Numbered from the stretch's first letter, positions 11,133 to 19,617 are shown. The stretch: DNA of 64,000 bases from an uncultured Oscillospiraceae bacterium (GCA_947169975.1 CAMVRT010000001.1:62001-126000); one strand, 5' to 3'. Notes: generated from the sequence alone by a model not told the origin. Program-made: numbers and translations.

Positions 11133-11532
11133 GGGGGTATCTCCTTTTGATCTGTTGTATATCAATGGATTGGTACATGTGGTTGGGGAGAAGCCGGCGG
11201 GGCGTCGGTCGGCCGCCCCCTACATGCAAAAAGCATAACGGGGCTTTCGTAGGGGCCGGCTCTTGCCCACCGTCGTGTCAGCCGGTTTTCGCTCCCGTCA
11301 GTCACGAAAACTGGGACACTCTTGCCCACCGTCGGCCCACCTGCTTTCCCGCTCCCGTTGGTCGCGGCAAGCGGGGTCATCCTCGAAATCAGCTGGCTTC
11401 ATCCGCCATACCCTAAGGGCACTTGCTCCGGCAGCCGCTCGTTCCTCGTGGGCCGTCGCTGGCGCCGGCGGCGCTTCGGCGTAATCCCCGACGGCCCGAG
11501 ATACCGTTTTTCATATATATTTCATATCACAA
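11133..11532. other. Intergenic stretch with degenerate hairpin repeats
   Basis: No gene is supported in this stretch between the M14 peptidase and the MFS gene. It contains two degenerate repeat units (11260-11317 and 11319-11376), listed separately. GC-rich remnants with short inverted repeats follow (for example around 11453-11495). Short reading frames here have no ribosome binding site and no recognisable product. Confidence 0.6.
11260..11376. repeat. Two degenerate tandem hairpin repeats
   Basis: CTCTTGCCCACCGTCG occurs at 11260-11275 and again at 11319-11334, 59 bp apart. Each copy is followed by a hairpin whose loop keeps CTCCCGT and GTC, but whose stems differ: CCGGTTTTCG with CGAAAACTGG in the first, CCTGCTT with AAGCGGG in the second. 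The structure is kept while the arm sequence changes. Confidence 0.6.
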
Positions 11533-11573
11533 ACCGCCCTGCCGCGCAAGGTCAGTTTGCGCGGCAGGGCGGT
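11533..11573 (-). terminator. Strong terminator hairpin after the MFS gene
   Basis: Perfect 17-bp stem (ACCGCCCTGCCGCGCAA arm) with a 7-nt loop, 49 bp beyond the MFS stop codon. Confidence 0.7.
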
Positions 11574-11621
11574 CAGAGCCGTGAAGGGTCGCCCGCTCTC
11601 CGGAATATATTATGTAAACAA

Positions 11622-12881
11622 TTAGTCCTCGGTGTTGTAAATCCGTGAGACCGCCTTCTTCCCGCCGCCGATAAACACGATGGCGGCGATGATGGTCAAG
11701 CCCATGACGCCGCTGATGATGCCCCGGATGGGCAGGAACTCCGCCAGCGCCCCGGCGATCAGCTCGCCGGCCACCATGCCCACGGTCTCAATGGTGCCGA
11801 AAGCGCCGTTGAACCGTCCCTTCTTCTCATCAGGCACATACCGCTGGGTTCCGGCGATGCGGATGTTGTAGGAGGTGACGCCGCCGATGCCGGTGATAAA
11901 GCACATGACCATCATCAGCGGAATGGGCGCATACAGATACGTACCCTCCAGCAGGTTTATCGTTATGTAAACCGCAAGCGCGATGGCAAACTTCTTCTCT
12001 TTGGGCAGGTGGAGCTTATAGTGCAGTCCGCCGCCGATGGCGCGGCCGACAGAGGACATGCCCCAAACAATCATGAAGATGTACTCGCCGTTGGCAAAGG
12101 TGCTCTTAAAAAAGGGAAGATACAGGGTCTGGCCGGTGCCGCTGGCAAAGGCGGAGAAGCAGAAGTAGATGGCCACGGCCAGCAGACCCTTCTCGCTCCA
12201 GAGATAGCGCATGCCCTCCTTGAAGTCGGCAACCATCTGGCGGCCCATCCGCGCCTCGGTGCGGTTCTCCTTCTGCTTATCGATGTAGTGCTCCTGGGCG
12301 GTGATGCGGGTCTCCATGATGGCGGCGATGAGGTACGTCACCGCGTCGAACAGGAAGAGCGGCACGATGCCCACCTTGTTGTAGATCAGGGCGGAAAGGG
12401 GCGTCATCACCATGGTCAGGGTCTCCAGCGTGCTGGCCACGGAGTAGGCCTTGGAGTAGTTGCCCTCGGAGATCAGCAGGGGATAGAAGCTGTCGTAGGC
12501 CACCCGGTACACGCTGCCGATGATGCCCAGGATGACGCAGAAGGCGGCCAGCAGGGCGAAGTTGAAGTAGCCCCCGGCAAATACCAGCGCCATGACCACG
12601 AAGAGTCCCGCGGTGATAAAGTCCAGCGTATAGATGGTCTTGCGCCGGGAGAAGCGATCCAGAAACGGGCCGCTCAGCGCCGGCATCACGGCGTGGGGCA
12701 GCATATAGAGGACGTTATATACGGCAAACAGCAGCGTGGACTTGGTGTAGTCCAGCACCAGCAGGCCCATGGCAAAGCCGGAGAGCACGTTGCCCAGCAT
12801 GGAGATCACGCTGCCCACCGTGATGATGGTAAAGTCCTTTGTCCACAGAGGGTTCTTCACCTCTCGGGGTTGTTGTTCCAT
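11622..12881 (-). CDS. MFS transporter
   Basis: 419 residues from the ATG at 12881, which has an AAAGGAAAC ribosome binding site; an upstream ATG at 12902 lacks one. About twelve hydrophobic segments are seen, with the MFS loop motif 'GPFLDRFSRRKTIYTLD' between helices 2 and 3 and a long central cytoplasmic loop ('DKQKENRTEARMGRQ'). This is the pattern of drug or macrolide-efflux type MFS proteins (MefA-like group). The substrate is unknown. It is a single gene with its own strong promoter, divergent from the ferredoxin gene. Confidence 0.85.
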   Translation of the reverse strand: MEQQPREVKNPLWTKDFTIITVGSVISMLGNVLSGFAMGLLVLDYTKSTLLFAVYNVLYMLPHAVMPALSGPFLDRFSRRKTIYTLDFITAGLFVVMALVFAGGYFNFALLAAFCVILGIIGSVYRVAYDSFYPLLISEGNYSKAYSVASTLETLTMVMTPLSALIYNKVGIVPLFLFDAVTYLIAAIMETRITAQEHYIDKQKENRTEARMGRQMVADFKEGMRYLWSEKGLLAVAIYFCFSAFASGTGQTLYLPFFKSTFANGEYIFMIVWGMSSVGRAIGGGLHYKLHLPKEKKFAIALAVYITINLLEGTYLYAPIPLMMVMCFITGIGGVTSYNIRIAGTQRYVPDEKKGRFNGAFGTIETVGMVAGELIAGALAEFLPIRGIISGVMGLTIIAAIVFIGGGKKAVSRIYNTED

Positions 12882-12922
12882 AATCAGTTTCCTTTGATCC
12901 AATCAAACGTATTTTCTGCGTC

Positions 12923-12951
12923 ATTGTATCACAGGGATCTGCCTGTGTCAA
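12923..12951 (-). promoter_or_regulatory. Sigma-A promoter of the MFS gene
   Basis: TTGACA (12946-12951), 17-bp spacer, TACAAT (12923-12928) on the minus strand. Confidence 0.85.
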
Positions 12952-13029
12952 TTTCCTGCGGGTTGGATGTCCTGTGTCAAACGCCGCAAAATTTTCCCGG
13001 TATTCACAGAAATTTCACACGCGAAGGTC

Positions 13030-13057
13030 TTGCAATTTGAAAAAAGCATGTTACAAT
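13030..13057 (+). promoter_or_regulatory. Promoter of the small ferredoxin gene
   Basis: TTGCAA (13030-13035), 16-bp spacer, TACAAT (13052-13057), about 35 nt upstream of the ferredoxin ATG. Confidence 0.7.
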
Positions 13058-13091
13058 GAACTCACCAATCTAAAGACGGAGGTGCTTTACT

Positions 13092-13265
13092 ATGGCTTAT
13101 CAGATCGGTTCCGCTTGTGTGATGTGCGGTGCTTGCGCAGACGTGTGCCCCGTGGGCGCTATCTCCCAGGGCGATACTTCCTACGTGATCGACGCCAATG
13201 CTTGCCTGGATTGCGGCACTTGCAGCGATACCTGCCCCAACGGCGCTATCAGCCCCGCTGAGTAA
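13092..13265 (+). CDS. 2[4Fe-4S] ferredoxin
   Basis: 57 residues, start ATG at 13092 after a GGAGGTG ribosome binding site. The protein has two classical cluster motifs, 'CVMCGACADVCP' and 'CLDCGTCSDTCP', each CxxCxxCxxxCP, related by the usual internal duplication. It is a soluble low-potential electron carrier for fermentative redox enzymes such as pyruvate:ferredoxin oxidoreductase, Rnf or hydrogenase. Length matches clostridial ferredoxins (55-60 residues). It is monocistronic with its own promoter and a strong terminator, as expected for an abundantly made protein. Confidence 0.97.
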   Translation: MAYQIGSACVMCGACADVCPVGAISQGDTSYVIDANACLDCGTCSDTCPNGAISPAE

Positions 13266-13286
13266 TCAATCATCCATACGGAAAAT

Positions 13287-13313
13287 AACACCGGACTTCG
13301 GTCCGGTGTTTTT
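13287..13313 (+). terminator. Terminator of the ferredoxin gene
   Basis: 10-bp stem AACACCGGAC/GTCCGGTGTT closed by a TTCG tetraloop and followed by T residues. Confidence 0.9.
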
Positions 13314-13405
13314 CAGTATATAAGTTAGTTGCAGCTCACTCTCTTTTCTGCTGGTCTTTTCCTTTTGGATATGGTAGAATTATCAAAACGACAGAGGAGG
13401 CGGCA

Positions 13406-14125
13406 ATGGAAAAAACCGATCAGCTTTGGCCGGGCGGGTTTCGGTTCCTGTTTGACGATACGCTGTTTCAGCCCTCCACCGACTCTTTTCTGCTGGGGGA
13501 TTTTGTCCGGCTGCGCCGGGGCGACCGGGTCTGCGATCTGGGCGCCGGTACGGGTCTGCTGGGTCTTTTGCTGCTGGCGCGTCAGGCGGAGCTGTCCGTC
13601 ACGGATGTGGAGATCCAGGCAGATGCCTGTGATCTGGCCCGGCGGACAGCGGAGATGAACGGACTTGACGACCGTGTCAGTGTGGTGCAGGCCGATCTGC
13701 GGGATCTGTCCCGCCTTCCCCGCAGCGCTTTTGACGCAGTAGTGTCCAATCCTCCCTACTTCGCTCCCGGCAGCGGCGCCGTGTCGGAGAATTCGGCCCG
13801 CAGCGCCGCCCGCAGCGAGGTGCTGTGCACGCTGGAGGACGTGTGCGCGGCGGCGGCAAGACTGCTGACCTACGGTGGGCGTTTTTCCCTGGTATTCCGC
13901 CCGGATCGGCTGGCGGAGCTGTTCGCCCTGCTGCAAAAGCACCGTCTCGAGCCCAAGCGGCTCCGATTCGTCCACCACACCGCCTCCGCCGCCCCCTCTC
14001 TCCTGCTGCTGGAGAGCCGCTTGGGCGGCAAGCCGGGCCTCACAGTTGACCCACCCCTTTTGATGAAGGACGCGCAGGGCAGCGACACGGCGGAGCTGCG
14101 CCGCGTCTACTTTCAAGATAAATAG
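13406..14125 (+). CDS. TrmN6/YfiC-like tRNA (adenine-N6) methyltransferase
   Basis: 239-residue class I methyltransferase. It has the SAM motif 'VCDLGAGTGLLGLLLL', the acidic 'VTDVEIQADA' and the N6-adenine signature 'AVVSNPPYF' (NPPY). Family members methylate A37 of tRNA-Val (E. coli YfiC) or related adenines. It is followed 10 nt later by rsmI, the same neighbourhood as yabB-yazA-yabC near abrB in Bacillus subtilis, which supports the identity; yazA is absent. Ribosome binding site AGAGGAGGCGG. Confidence 0.88.
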   Translation: MEKTDQLWPGGFRFLFDDTLFQPSTDSFLLGDFVRLRRGDRVCDLGAGTGLLGLLLLARQAELSVTDVEIQADACDLARRTAEMNGLDDRVSVVQADLRDLSRLPRSAFDAVVSNPPYFAPGSGAVSENSARSAARSEVLCTLEDVCAAAARLLTYGGRFSLVFRPDRLAELFALLQKHRLEPKRLRFVHHTASAAPSLLLLESRLGGKPGLTVDPPLLMKDAQGSDTAELRRVYFQDK

Positions 14126-14135
14126 GAGGATCCCT

Positions 14136-14963
14136 ATGGCTGGCAAACTATATCTGGTGGCTACCCCCATCGGCAACCTGGACGACTTTTCTCCCCGGGC
14201 AGTCCGCACCCTTCAGGAGGCAGACTTCATCGCCGCCGAGGACACCCGTGTTTCGGTGAAGCTGCTGAACCGCTTTGGCATCAAAAAGCCGCTGGTCAGC
14301 TACCACGAACACAACCGGGCCGCCGCCGGACAGGAGATCCTGGCCCGGCTTCTGGCCGGGGAAACCTGCGCCCTGGTCACCGACGCAGGCACTCCCGCCA
14401 TCAGCGATCCCGGCGAGGATCTGGTGCGGCTTTGCGCCGAAAACGGCGTCACCGTCCAGAGCATCCCCGGCTGCTGCGCCGCCATCACAGCGCTGGCGGT
14501 GTCCGGTCTCCCCACAGGCCGCTTCACCTTTGAGGGTTTTTTAAGCGCCAACCGGTCGGAGCGCAGGGCACGGCTTGCCGAGCTCAGCGGCGAGCAGCGC
14601 ACCATGGTCTTCCACGAGGCGCCTCACAAGCTGCGCGCCACCCTCACTGACATGGCAGAGATACTGGGCGACCGCCCCGTAGCCCTGTGCCGCGAGCTGA
14701 CCAAGCTCCATGAGGAGACGGTACGCACCACACTGTCTGAAGCCGCAGCGTGGTATGCGAACAATGAGCCCCGGGGTGAGTACGTACTGGTGGTAGGCGG
14801 TGCAGCGATGCAGGACGGTCCCCGCATGACGCTGGAAGAGGGCGTCGCGCTGGTGCTGCGTCTGCGAAGTGATGGCTTGAAGCTGAAGGAGGCCGTGCGC
14901 CGGGTTGCCGATGACACAGGGTTGAGCCGCAATGAGCTGTATGATGCCGCTTTACGGGCGTAA
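14136..14963 (+). CDS. rsmI: 16S rRNA (cytidine1402-2'-O)-methyltransferase RsmI
   Basis: 275 residues of the tetrapyrrole-methylase fold. The N-terminal signature 'YLVATPIGNLDDFSPRAV', the 'AEDTRVSVKLLNRFGI' segment and 'ALVTDAGTPAISDPGEDL' are diagnostic. It 2'-O-methylates C1402 in the ribosomal P site. The ribosome binding site is AGGAGG, and it is coupled to the upstream tRNA methyltransferase gene. Confidence 0.96.
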   Translation: MAGKLYLVATPIGNLDDFSPRAVRTLQEADFIAAEDTRVSVKLLNRFGIKKPLVSYHEHNRAAAGQEILARLLAGETCALVTDAGTPAISDPGEDLVRLCAENGVTVQSIPGCCAAITALAVSGLPTGRFTFEGFLSANRSERRARLAELSGEQRTMVFHEAPHKLRATLTDMAEILGDRPVALCRELTKLHEETVRTTLSEAAAWYANNEPRGEYVLVVGGAAMQDGPRMTLEEGVALVLRLRSDGLKLKEAVRRVADDTGLSRNELYDAALRA

Positions 14964-14970
14964 AAAGAGC

Positions 14971-15006
14971 AAAAAAGCGCTTTCCCCGTCGGGAAAGCGC
15001 TTTTTT
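14971..15006. terminator. Bidirectional terminator between rsmI and the abrB-type gene
   Basis: Stem AAAAAAGCGCTTTCCC pairing with GGGAAAGCGCTTTTTT around a CGTC loop; A and T runs on either side let it serve both convergent genes. Confidence 0.9.
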
Positions 15007-15017
15007 CACGTTTATTG

Positions 15018-15263
15018 TTATTCTGCACTTTTCAGATCACGAAGACACCTGGCGCAAACGTTTTTTCCCCTGAAGAGAACCACGTTCTTGGTGCTGTCGC
15101 AGAAGATACAGCTGGAACTGTATTTTCTCAAAACGATATTGGATCCATCTACATAAATTTCCAGCGGATCCTTTTCGGCGATATTCAATGTGCGGCGCAA
15201 CTCAATAGGCAGCGTAATCCTGCCCAGGTTATCGACGCTGCGTACAATTCCAATCGATTTCAC
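15018..15263 (-). CDS. AbrB/SpoVT-type transition-state regulator with C-terminal zinc ribbon
   Basis: 81 residues from a GTG start at 15263 with ribosome binding site GGGAGAG. The start was chosen because the family begins 'KSTGIVRxVDxLGR'; here it reads 'VKSIGIVRSVDNLGRITLP'. The swapped-hairpin DNA-binding domain (residues 1-48) is followed by two CxxC pairs, 'CIFCDS' and 'CARC', probably one zinc site. AbrB proteins repress post-exponential and sporulation genes. The position next to rsmI matches abrB in Bacillus subtilis. Confidence 0.9.
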   Translation of the reverse strand: MKSIGIVRSVDNLGRITLPIELRRTLNIAEKDPLEIYVDGSNIVLRKYSSSCIFCDSTKNVVLFRGKNVCARCLRDLKSAE

Positions 15264-15338
15264 AGCTCTTCTCTCCCATTTACACAATGCGCTGTCCACA
15301 AACAAAACACCTTTTTGTCAAAACACCTTGTTGTAAAC

Positions 15339-15367
15339 AGTATGACACTATTTTCACAATTTGTCAA
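15339..15367 (-). promoter_or_regulatory. Promoter of the abrB-type gene
   Basis: TTGACA (15362-15367), 17-bp spacer, CATACT (15339-15344) on the minus strand, within an AT-rich stretch of about 120 bp. Confidence 0.75.
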
Positions 15368-15450
15368 CCACTCGACAATTAATAATCGAAATCTTTTACA
15401 AATAACCGCTAATATTCCATCATATGCTGGGACAAGGAGGCGGTGTTTGC

Positions 15451-16026
15451 ATGGCGATGGCGTGGGTATGGGCCGTTCTGGTGGTGGCGTCGGTGCTGTT
15501 CGGCTCGATAAACGGAAGCATGGGTGATGTGAGCCGGGCGGCCATGGAGGGTGCCGGGGCGGCGGTTGAGCTGGCGATCACCATGGCCGGTGCCGTGTGT
15601 CTGTGGTCGGGCGTCATGGAGCTGATGAGCCGGTGCGGTCTGGCCGGTCACCTGGCTAATTGCTTCCGTCCTCTTCTGCGCCGTCTGCTGCCGCAGGCAA
15701 GCCGGGATGACGAGACCCTCTCGGCAGTGTCGGCCAATCTTTCGGCCAATCTGCTGGGACTGGGCAATGCCGCCACGCCTCTGGGCATTCGCGCCGCCCG
15801 GCGGATGGCTCGCGGCTGTGACGGTACGGCCAGCGATGAGCTGTGCCGTCTGGTGGTGCTGAACACAGCCTCTATCCAGCTGCTGCCCACCACCGTGGCT
15901 GCTCTCCGGGCTGCCGGCGGAAGCGCCGCGCCTTTTGACATCCTGCCAGCCGTGTGGGTGACATCTGTGCTGTCGGTGACGGCGGGGCTTCTGGCCGCCC
16001 GTCTTCTGGGCCGGGTCTGGAGGTAA
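15451..16026 (+). CDS. spmA: Spore maturation protein A
   Basis: 191 residues from the ATG at 15451, which follows a good AAGGAGGC ribosome binding site. An integral membrane protein of the nucleoside-recognition (Gate) family with about five hydrophobic segments and the conserved 'NLSANLLGLGNAATPLG' loop. With SpmB it is needed for spore core dehydration and heat resistance in Bacillus and Clostridium. spmB follows 5 nt later. Confidence 0.93.
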   Translation: MAMAWVWAVLVVASVLFGSINGSMGDVSRAAMEGAGAAVELAITMAGAVCLWSGVMELMSRCGLAGHLANCFRPLLRRLLPQASRDDETLSAVSANLSANLLGLGNAATPLGIRAARRMARGCDGTASDELCRLVVLNTASIQLLPTTVAALRAAGGSAAPFDILPAVWVTSVLSVTAGLLAARLLGRVWR

Positions 16027-16031
16027 GCGCC

Positions 16032-16553
16032 ATGTCCGGTACTGCCTTTGTTGTTCCCTGCCTGCTGGCGGGACTGGCTGCTTATGCCCTTGCCAAAAAG
16101 GTGGACGTCTACGGCGCCCTGACCGCCGGAGCCGCCGAGGGCCTCACCGTGGTGCTGCGGATCCTGCCCGCCCTGATCGCTCTGCTTGCCGCCGTATATA
16201 TGTTCCGCGCCAGCGGCGCCATGGATGCGTTGACCGCACTGCTGGCCCCGGTGATGCAGCGGCTGGGCATCCCGCCGGAGACAGCGCCTATCCTGCTGAT
16301 CCGCCCGCTCAGCGGCAGCGGCGCTCTGGCTGTCGCCGGGGAACTCATCGTCCGCTACGGGCCCGATTCCGCCATAGGCCGAACGGCGGCGGTGATGATG
16401 GGCTCCACCGAGACCACCTTCTACACCGTTGCCGTCTACTTCGGCGCCGCCGGCATCCAGCGCTCCCGCTACACCATCCCCGCGGCGCTGATCGCCGATC
16501 TCACCGGCTTCATAGCCGCGGCCCTGACGGCCCGGCTGTTTTTCGGCCAATAA
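16032..16553 (+). CDS. spmB: Spore maturation protein B
   Basis: 173 residues from the ATG at 16032 (ribosome binding site TGGAGGTAA). Nucleoside-recognition (Gate) domain membrane protein with 'LIRPLSGSGALAVAGELI' and 'MMGSTETTFYTVAVYFGAAG', both hallmarks of SpmB. It is the partner of SpmA in spore core dehydration and follows it directly. The pair marks the organism as a spore former. Confidence 0.94.
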   Translation: MSGTAFVVPCLLAGLAAYALAKKVDVYGALTAGAAEGLTVVLRILPALIALLAAVYMFRASGAMDALTALLAPVMQRLGIPPETAPILLIRPLSGSGALAVAGELIVRYGPDSAIGRTAAVMMGSTETTFYTVAVYFGAAGIQRSRYTIPAALIADLTGFIAAALTARLFFGQ

Positions 16554-16647
16554 GCGGCATTGCTGTTTGATTAGTATTTTATTATATCACATCGTTTTTG
16601 CAAATGTGTGGGCCGGCGGCCCAATTTCAAACATTTTTTCAAAAAAA

Positions 16648-16674
16648 AAGGAGATGCCGCGCATCTCCTTTTTC
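16648..16674 (-). terminator. Terminator of the thyA-folA operon
   Basis: 10-bp stem AAGGAGATGC/GCATCTCCTT with a CGC loop, flanked by A and T runs, at the folA stop codon. Confidence 0.85.
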
Positions 16675-17160
16675 TTATTCCATATTCGCTCTCACGTAGT
16701 CCACGTACTGAAACCGGATGCCGTTTTCCTCCATGACCTCACTCTCGGACTCAATGCGCCAGGACGGATCCTCATCCAGATCGGGGAAGTAGGCATCCGC
16801 CTCCGCCGTGGCCAATACCTTGGTGACGTACACCCGATCGCAGGCGGGCAGCAGCACACGGTACACGCTGGCTCCGCCGATACAGAAATCCTCCGCCCCG
16901 GTGGCAAACACCGCCTGCAGCGGGGAGTGGACTACCTCCACGTTGGGAGCGGTAAAGCTCTCATCCCGGGACAGTACCAGATTACGCCGTCCCGGCAGCC
17001 CTTTCTTTCCCGGCAGGGACTCCAGCGTTTTCCGTCCCATGACCACCGCGTGGCCCATGGTCAGCTCCTTGAACCGCCGCAGATCGGCTTTTAAGGGGAA
17101 AATCAGCCGGTTGTCCCGGCCGATGCCCCAGTTTTCCGTTACATTGACGATGGCCTGCAT
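16675..17160 (-). CDS. folA: Dihydrofolate reductase
   Basis: 161 residues. It shows the DHFR opening 'MQAIVNVTENWGIGRDNRL', the Met20-loop region, 'VVMGRKTLESLPGKKGLPGR' (NADPH-binding Thr and Arg) and 'FCIGGASVYRVLLP' with the conserved GG. It regenerates tetrahydrofolate from the dihydrofolate released by thymidylate synthase. It follows thyA by 12 nt in one operon. Ribosome binding site TAAGGAG. Confidence 0.96.
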   Translation of the reverse strand: MQAIVNVTENWGIGRDNRLIFPLKADLRRFKELTMGHAVVMGRKTLESLPGKKGLPGRRNLVLSRDESFTAPNVEVVHSPLQAVFATGAEDFCIGGASVYRVLLPACDRVYVTKVLATAEADAYFPDLDEDPSWRIESESEVMEENGIRFQYVDYVRANME

Positions 17161-17172
17161 TTGATCAACTCC

Positions 17173-18003
17173 TTACACCGCAACGGGGATCTTGTCCTCA
17201 AAGGGCTGGGGCTCGTACCCCTCCAGCGAAAAGCTGTCCCGCGTAAATTGATAAAAATCAGTGACGGACGGATCCATCACGAATTTCGGTGCGGGACGTG
17301 CCTCCCGCTCCAGCATCTTTTCAATGATGGGCACATGCCGGTCGTAGATATGGGCGTCGGCAATGACGTGGACCAGCTCGCCCGGGCGCAGTCCGCTGAC
17401 CTGGGCCATCATGTGCACCAGCACGCTGTACTGCACCACGTTCCAGTTGTTGGCAGCCAGCATGTCCTGGGACCGCTGGTTCAGAATGGCGTTGAGGGTG
17501 TTGCCGGAGACGTTGAAGGTCATAGAATAGGCGCAGGGGTACAGCGCCATCTCGTGGAGGTCCTGAAAGTTGTAGATATTAGTCATGATCCGGCGGCTGG
17601 CGGGGTTGTGCTTCAGGTCGTACAGCACCCGGTCCACCTGGTCCATGTCCCCCTCGGGGTAGTGGTGCTTGACGCCCAGCTGGTAGCCGTAGGCCTTGCC
17701 GATGGAGCCGGTCTCATCGGCCCAGCTATCCCAGATATGGCCCCGGAGATCGTGGATGTTGTTGGACTTCATCTGCCAGATCCACAGCAGCTCGTCGATG
17801 CTGGTTTTCCAGTAGGTGCGGCGCAGCGTCAGAATGGGGAACTCCTCCGCCAGATTGTAGCGGTTGACGATGCCGAATTTCTTAACGGTGTGGGCGGGTG
17901 TGCCGTCCTCCCAGCGGGGCCGGACCTCCCGATCGGTGTCCCACACGCCATTTTCCAGAATGTCGCGGCAGTTCTGCCGGAAGATCTCGTCAGCGCGGCT
18001 CAT
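17173..18003 (-). CDS. thyA: Thymidylate synthase (ThyA type)
   Basis: 276 residues from the ATG at 18003 (AGAAGGAGGAA). It methylates dUMP to dTMP using methylene-tetrahydrofolate. Visible elements are the N-terminal phosphate-binding Arg region, 'ELLWIWQMKSNNIHDLRG', the catalytic Cys in 'LYPCAYSMTFNV', 'NQRSQDMLAANNWNVVQYS' and the C-terminal 'HIYDRHV' dUMP contact. The residues after the catalytic Cys differ from the usual PPCHxxxQF and match a clostridial subgroup. It forms an operon with folA, which regenerates its cofactor. Confidence 0.94.
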   Translation of the reverse strand: MSRADEIFRQNCRDILENGVWDTDREVRPRWEDGTPAHTVKKFGIVNRYNLAEEFPILTLRRTYWKTSIDELLWIWQMKSNNIHDLRGHIWDSWADETGSIGKAYGYQLGVKHHYPEGDMDQVDRVLYDLKHNPASRRIMTNIYNFQDLHEMALYPCAYSMTFNVSGNTLNAILNQRSQDMLAANNWNVVQYSVLVHMMAQVSGLRPGELVHVIADAHIYDRHVPIIEKMLEREARPAPKFVMDPSVTDFYQFTRDSFSLEGYEPQPFEDKIPVAV

Positions 18004-18038
18004 GGCAGATTCCTCCTTCTCCCCCATTTTGTGTTACC

Positions 18039-18066
18039 ATTGTACCATTTTCATGGGTAAATGCAA
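18039..18066 (-). promoter_or_regulatory. Promoter of thyA-folA
   Basis: TTGCAT (18061-18066), 16-bp spacer, TACAAT (18039-18044) on the minus strand. Confidence 0.7.
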
Positions 18067-18077
18067 TAAAAAAATGA

Positions 18078-18106
18078 TTGCCCCTGTGGGGATAAGCAGC
18101 TATAAT
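18078..18106 (+). promoter_or_regulatory. Promoter of the FAD dehydrogenase gene
   Basis: TTGCCC (18078-18083), 17-bp spacer, TATAAT (18101-18106), divergent from the thyA promoter with start sites only tens of bases apart. Confidence 0.8.
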
Positions 18107-18152
18107 AAGATTGAAAATATGTGGTTTTTTCACACGCAAGGAGGATCATCTC

Positions 18153-19523
18153 ATGGTTTACGACGTACTGATCATCGGCGGCGGCCCCGGCGGCATCTAC
18201 TCCGCCTATGAGCTGCTGGACAAGGCGCCTCAGGCCCGCATCGCCCTCTTTGAGGCGGGCCACGATCTCCAGCGCCGCCGCTGCCCCATCGACGGGGACA
18301 AGGTGAAGTCCTGCATCAAGTGCCCCACCTGCGCCATCATGAACGGCTTTGGCGGCGCCGGTGCCTTCTCCGACGGCAAGTACAACATCACCAACCAGTT
18401 TGGCGGCACCCTTCATGAGTACATCGGCAAGCAGCGCGCCCTGGAGCTGATGGAATACGTGGACCACATCAACATGGAAAACGGCGGTGCGGGTACGAAA
18501 CTCTACGCCACCGGAAACACGCCTATCAAAAAGCTGTGTCTGGAAAACGACCTGCACCTGCTGGACGCCAGCGTCCGCCATCTGGGCACGGACATCAACT
18601 ACGTGGTGCTGGAGAACCTCTATAACCAGCTGAAGGACCGCATGGATCTGTTCTTCGACACCCCCGTGCGCACCGTGGAGAAGACGGAGAACGGCTACCG
18701 GGTCACCACCGACAAGGGGACTTATGAGGGTCGCTACTGTATTGTGTCCGTGGGCCGCAGCGGCAGCAAGTGGATGGAGACGGTGTGCCGGGATCTGGAC
18801 ATCACCACCCACTCCAACCGGGTGGACATCGGCGTCCGGGTGGAGCTTCCCTATCAGGTGTTCGCCCATCTCACCGACGAGCTGTACGAGAGCAAGATCG
18901 TTTACCGTACCCAGAAATTTCAGGACAAGGTCCGCACCTTCTGCATGAACCCCCACGGCGTGGTGGTCAACGAGAACACCAACGGCATCGTCACGGTGAA
19001 CGGCCACAGCTATGAGGACCCCGCCCTCCACACCGACAACACCAACTTCGCCCTGCTGGTGGCCAAGCACTTCTCCGAGCCCTTCAAGGACTCCAACGGC
19101 TACGGCGAGAGCATTGCCCGGCTTTCCAACATGCTGGGCGGCGGCGTCATCGTCCAGCGGTTCGGCGACCTGATCCGGGGCCAGCGCAGCACCCCCAAGC
19201 GCCTCAGCGAGAGCTTTGTCACCCCCACCCTGTCCGCCACACCCGGCGATCTGAGTCTGGTGATGCCCAAGCGGATTCTGGACGGCATCATCGAGATGAT
19301 CTACGCCCTGGACAAGATCGCCCCCGGCACCGCCAACGACGACACCCTGCTCTACGGCGTGGAGGTGAAGTTCTACAATATGGAGGTGGAGCTGGACGAG
19401 CATCTCCAGACCTGCCATGAGGGCCTCTTCGTCATCGGCGACGGCTCCGGCGTCACCCACTCCCTGAGCCACGCCAGCGCCAGCGGTGTCCACGTGGCCC
19501 GGTATCTTGCAGAGAAGCTGTAA
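18153..19523 (+). CDS. FAD-dependent dehydrogenase (COG2509 type) with Cys cluster
   Basis: 456 residues from the ATG at 18153 (AAGGAGGATC). The N-terminal FAD-binding Rossmann motif is 'DVLIIGGGPGGIYSAYELL', and the C-terminal FAD contact is 'GLFVIGDGSGVTHSLSHA'. After the first strand comes a Cys cluster 'RRCPIDGDKVKSCIKCPTC' (spacing C-x10-C-x2-C-x2-C) leading into 'GGAGAFSDGK'. It belongs to the uncharacterised FAD-dependent dehydrogenases related to geranylgeranyl reductase-like and HI0933-like proteins. The substrate is unknown; the Cys cluster could bind a metal or an Fe-S cluster. It stands alone. Confidence 0.85.
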   Translation: MVYDVLIIGGGPGGIYSAYELLDKAPQARIALFEAGHDLQRRRCPIDGDKVKSCIKCPTCAIMNGFGGAGAFSDGKYNITNQFGGTLHEYIGKQRALELMEYVDHINMENGGAGTKLYATGNTPIKKLCLENDLHLLDASVRHLGTDINYVVLENLYNQLKDRMDLFFDTPVRTVEKTENGYRVTTDKGTYEGRYCIVSVGRSGSKWMETVCRDLDITTHSNRVDIGVRVELPYQVFAHLTDELYESKIVYRTQKFQDKVRTFCMNPHGVVVNENTNGIVTVNGHSYEDPALHTDNTNFALLVAKHFSEPFKDSNGYGESIARLSNMLGGGVIVQRFGDLIRGQRSTPKRLSESFVTPTLSATPGDLSLVMPKRILDGIIEMIYALDKIAPGTANDDTLLYGVEVKFYNMEVELDEHLQTCHEGLFVIGDGSGVTHSLSHASASGVHVARYLAEKL

Positions 19524-19617
19524 AAACACTGGCAGTGTTTCATTCTTCGGGCGCTGCGTGTTATCTGTTTATAAAGGCGAAGCATGGTTTCTGCGGACTT
19601 AGCAAAGGAGGATAGAG

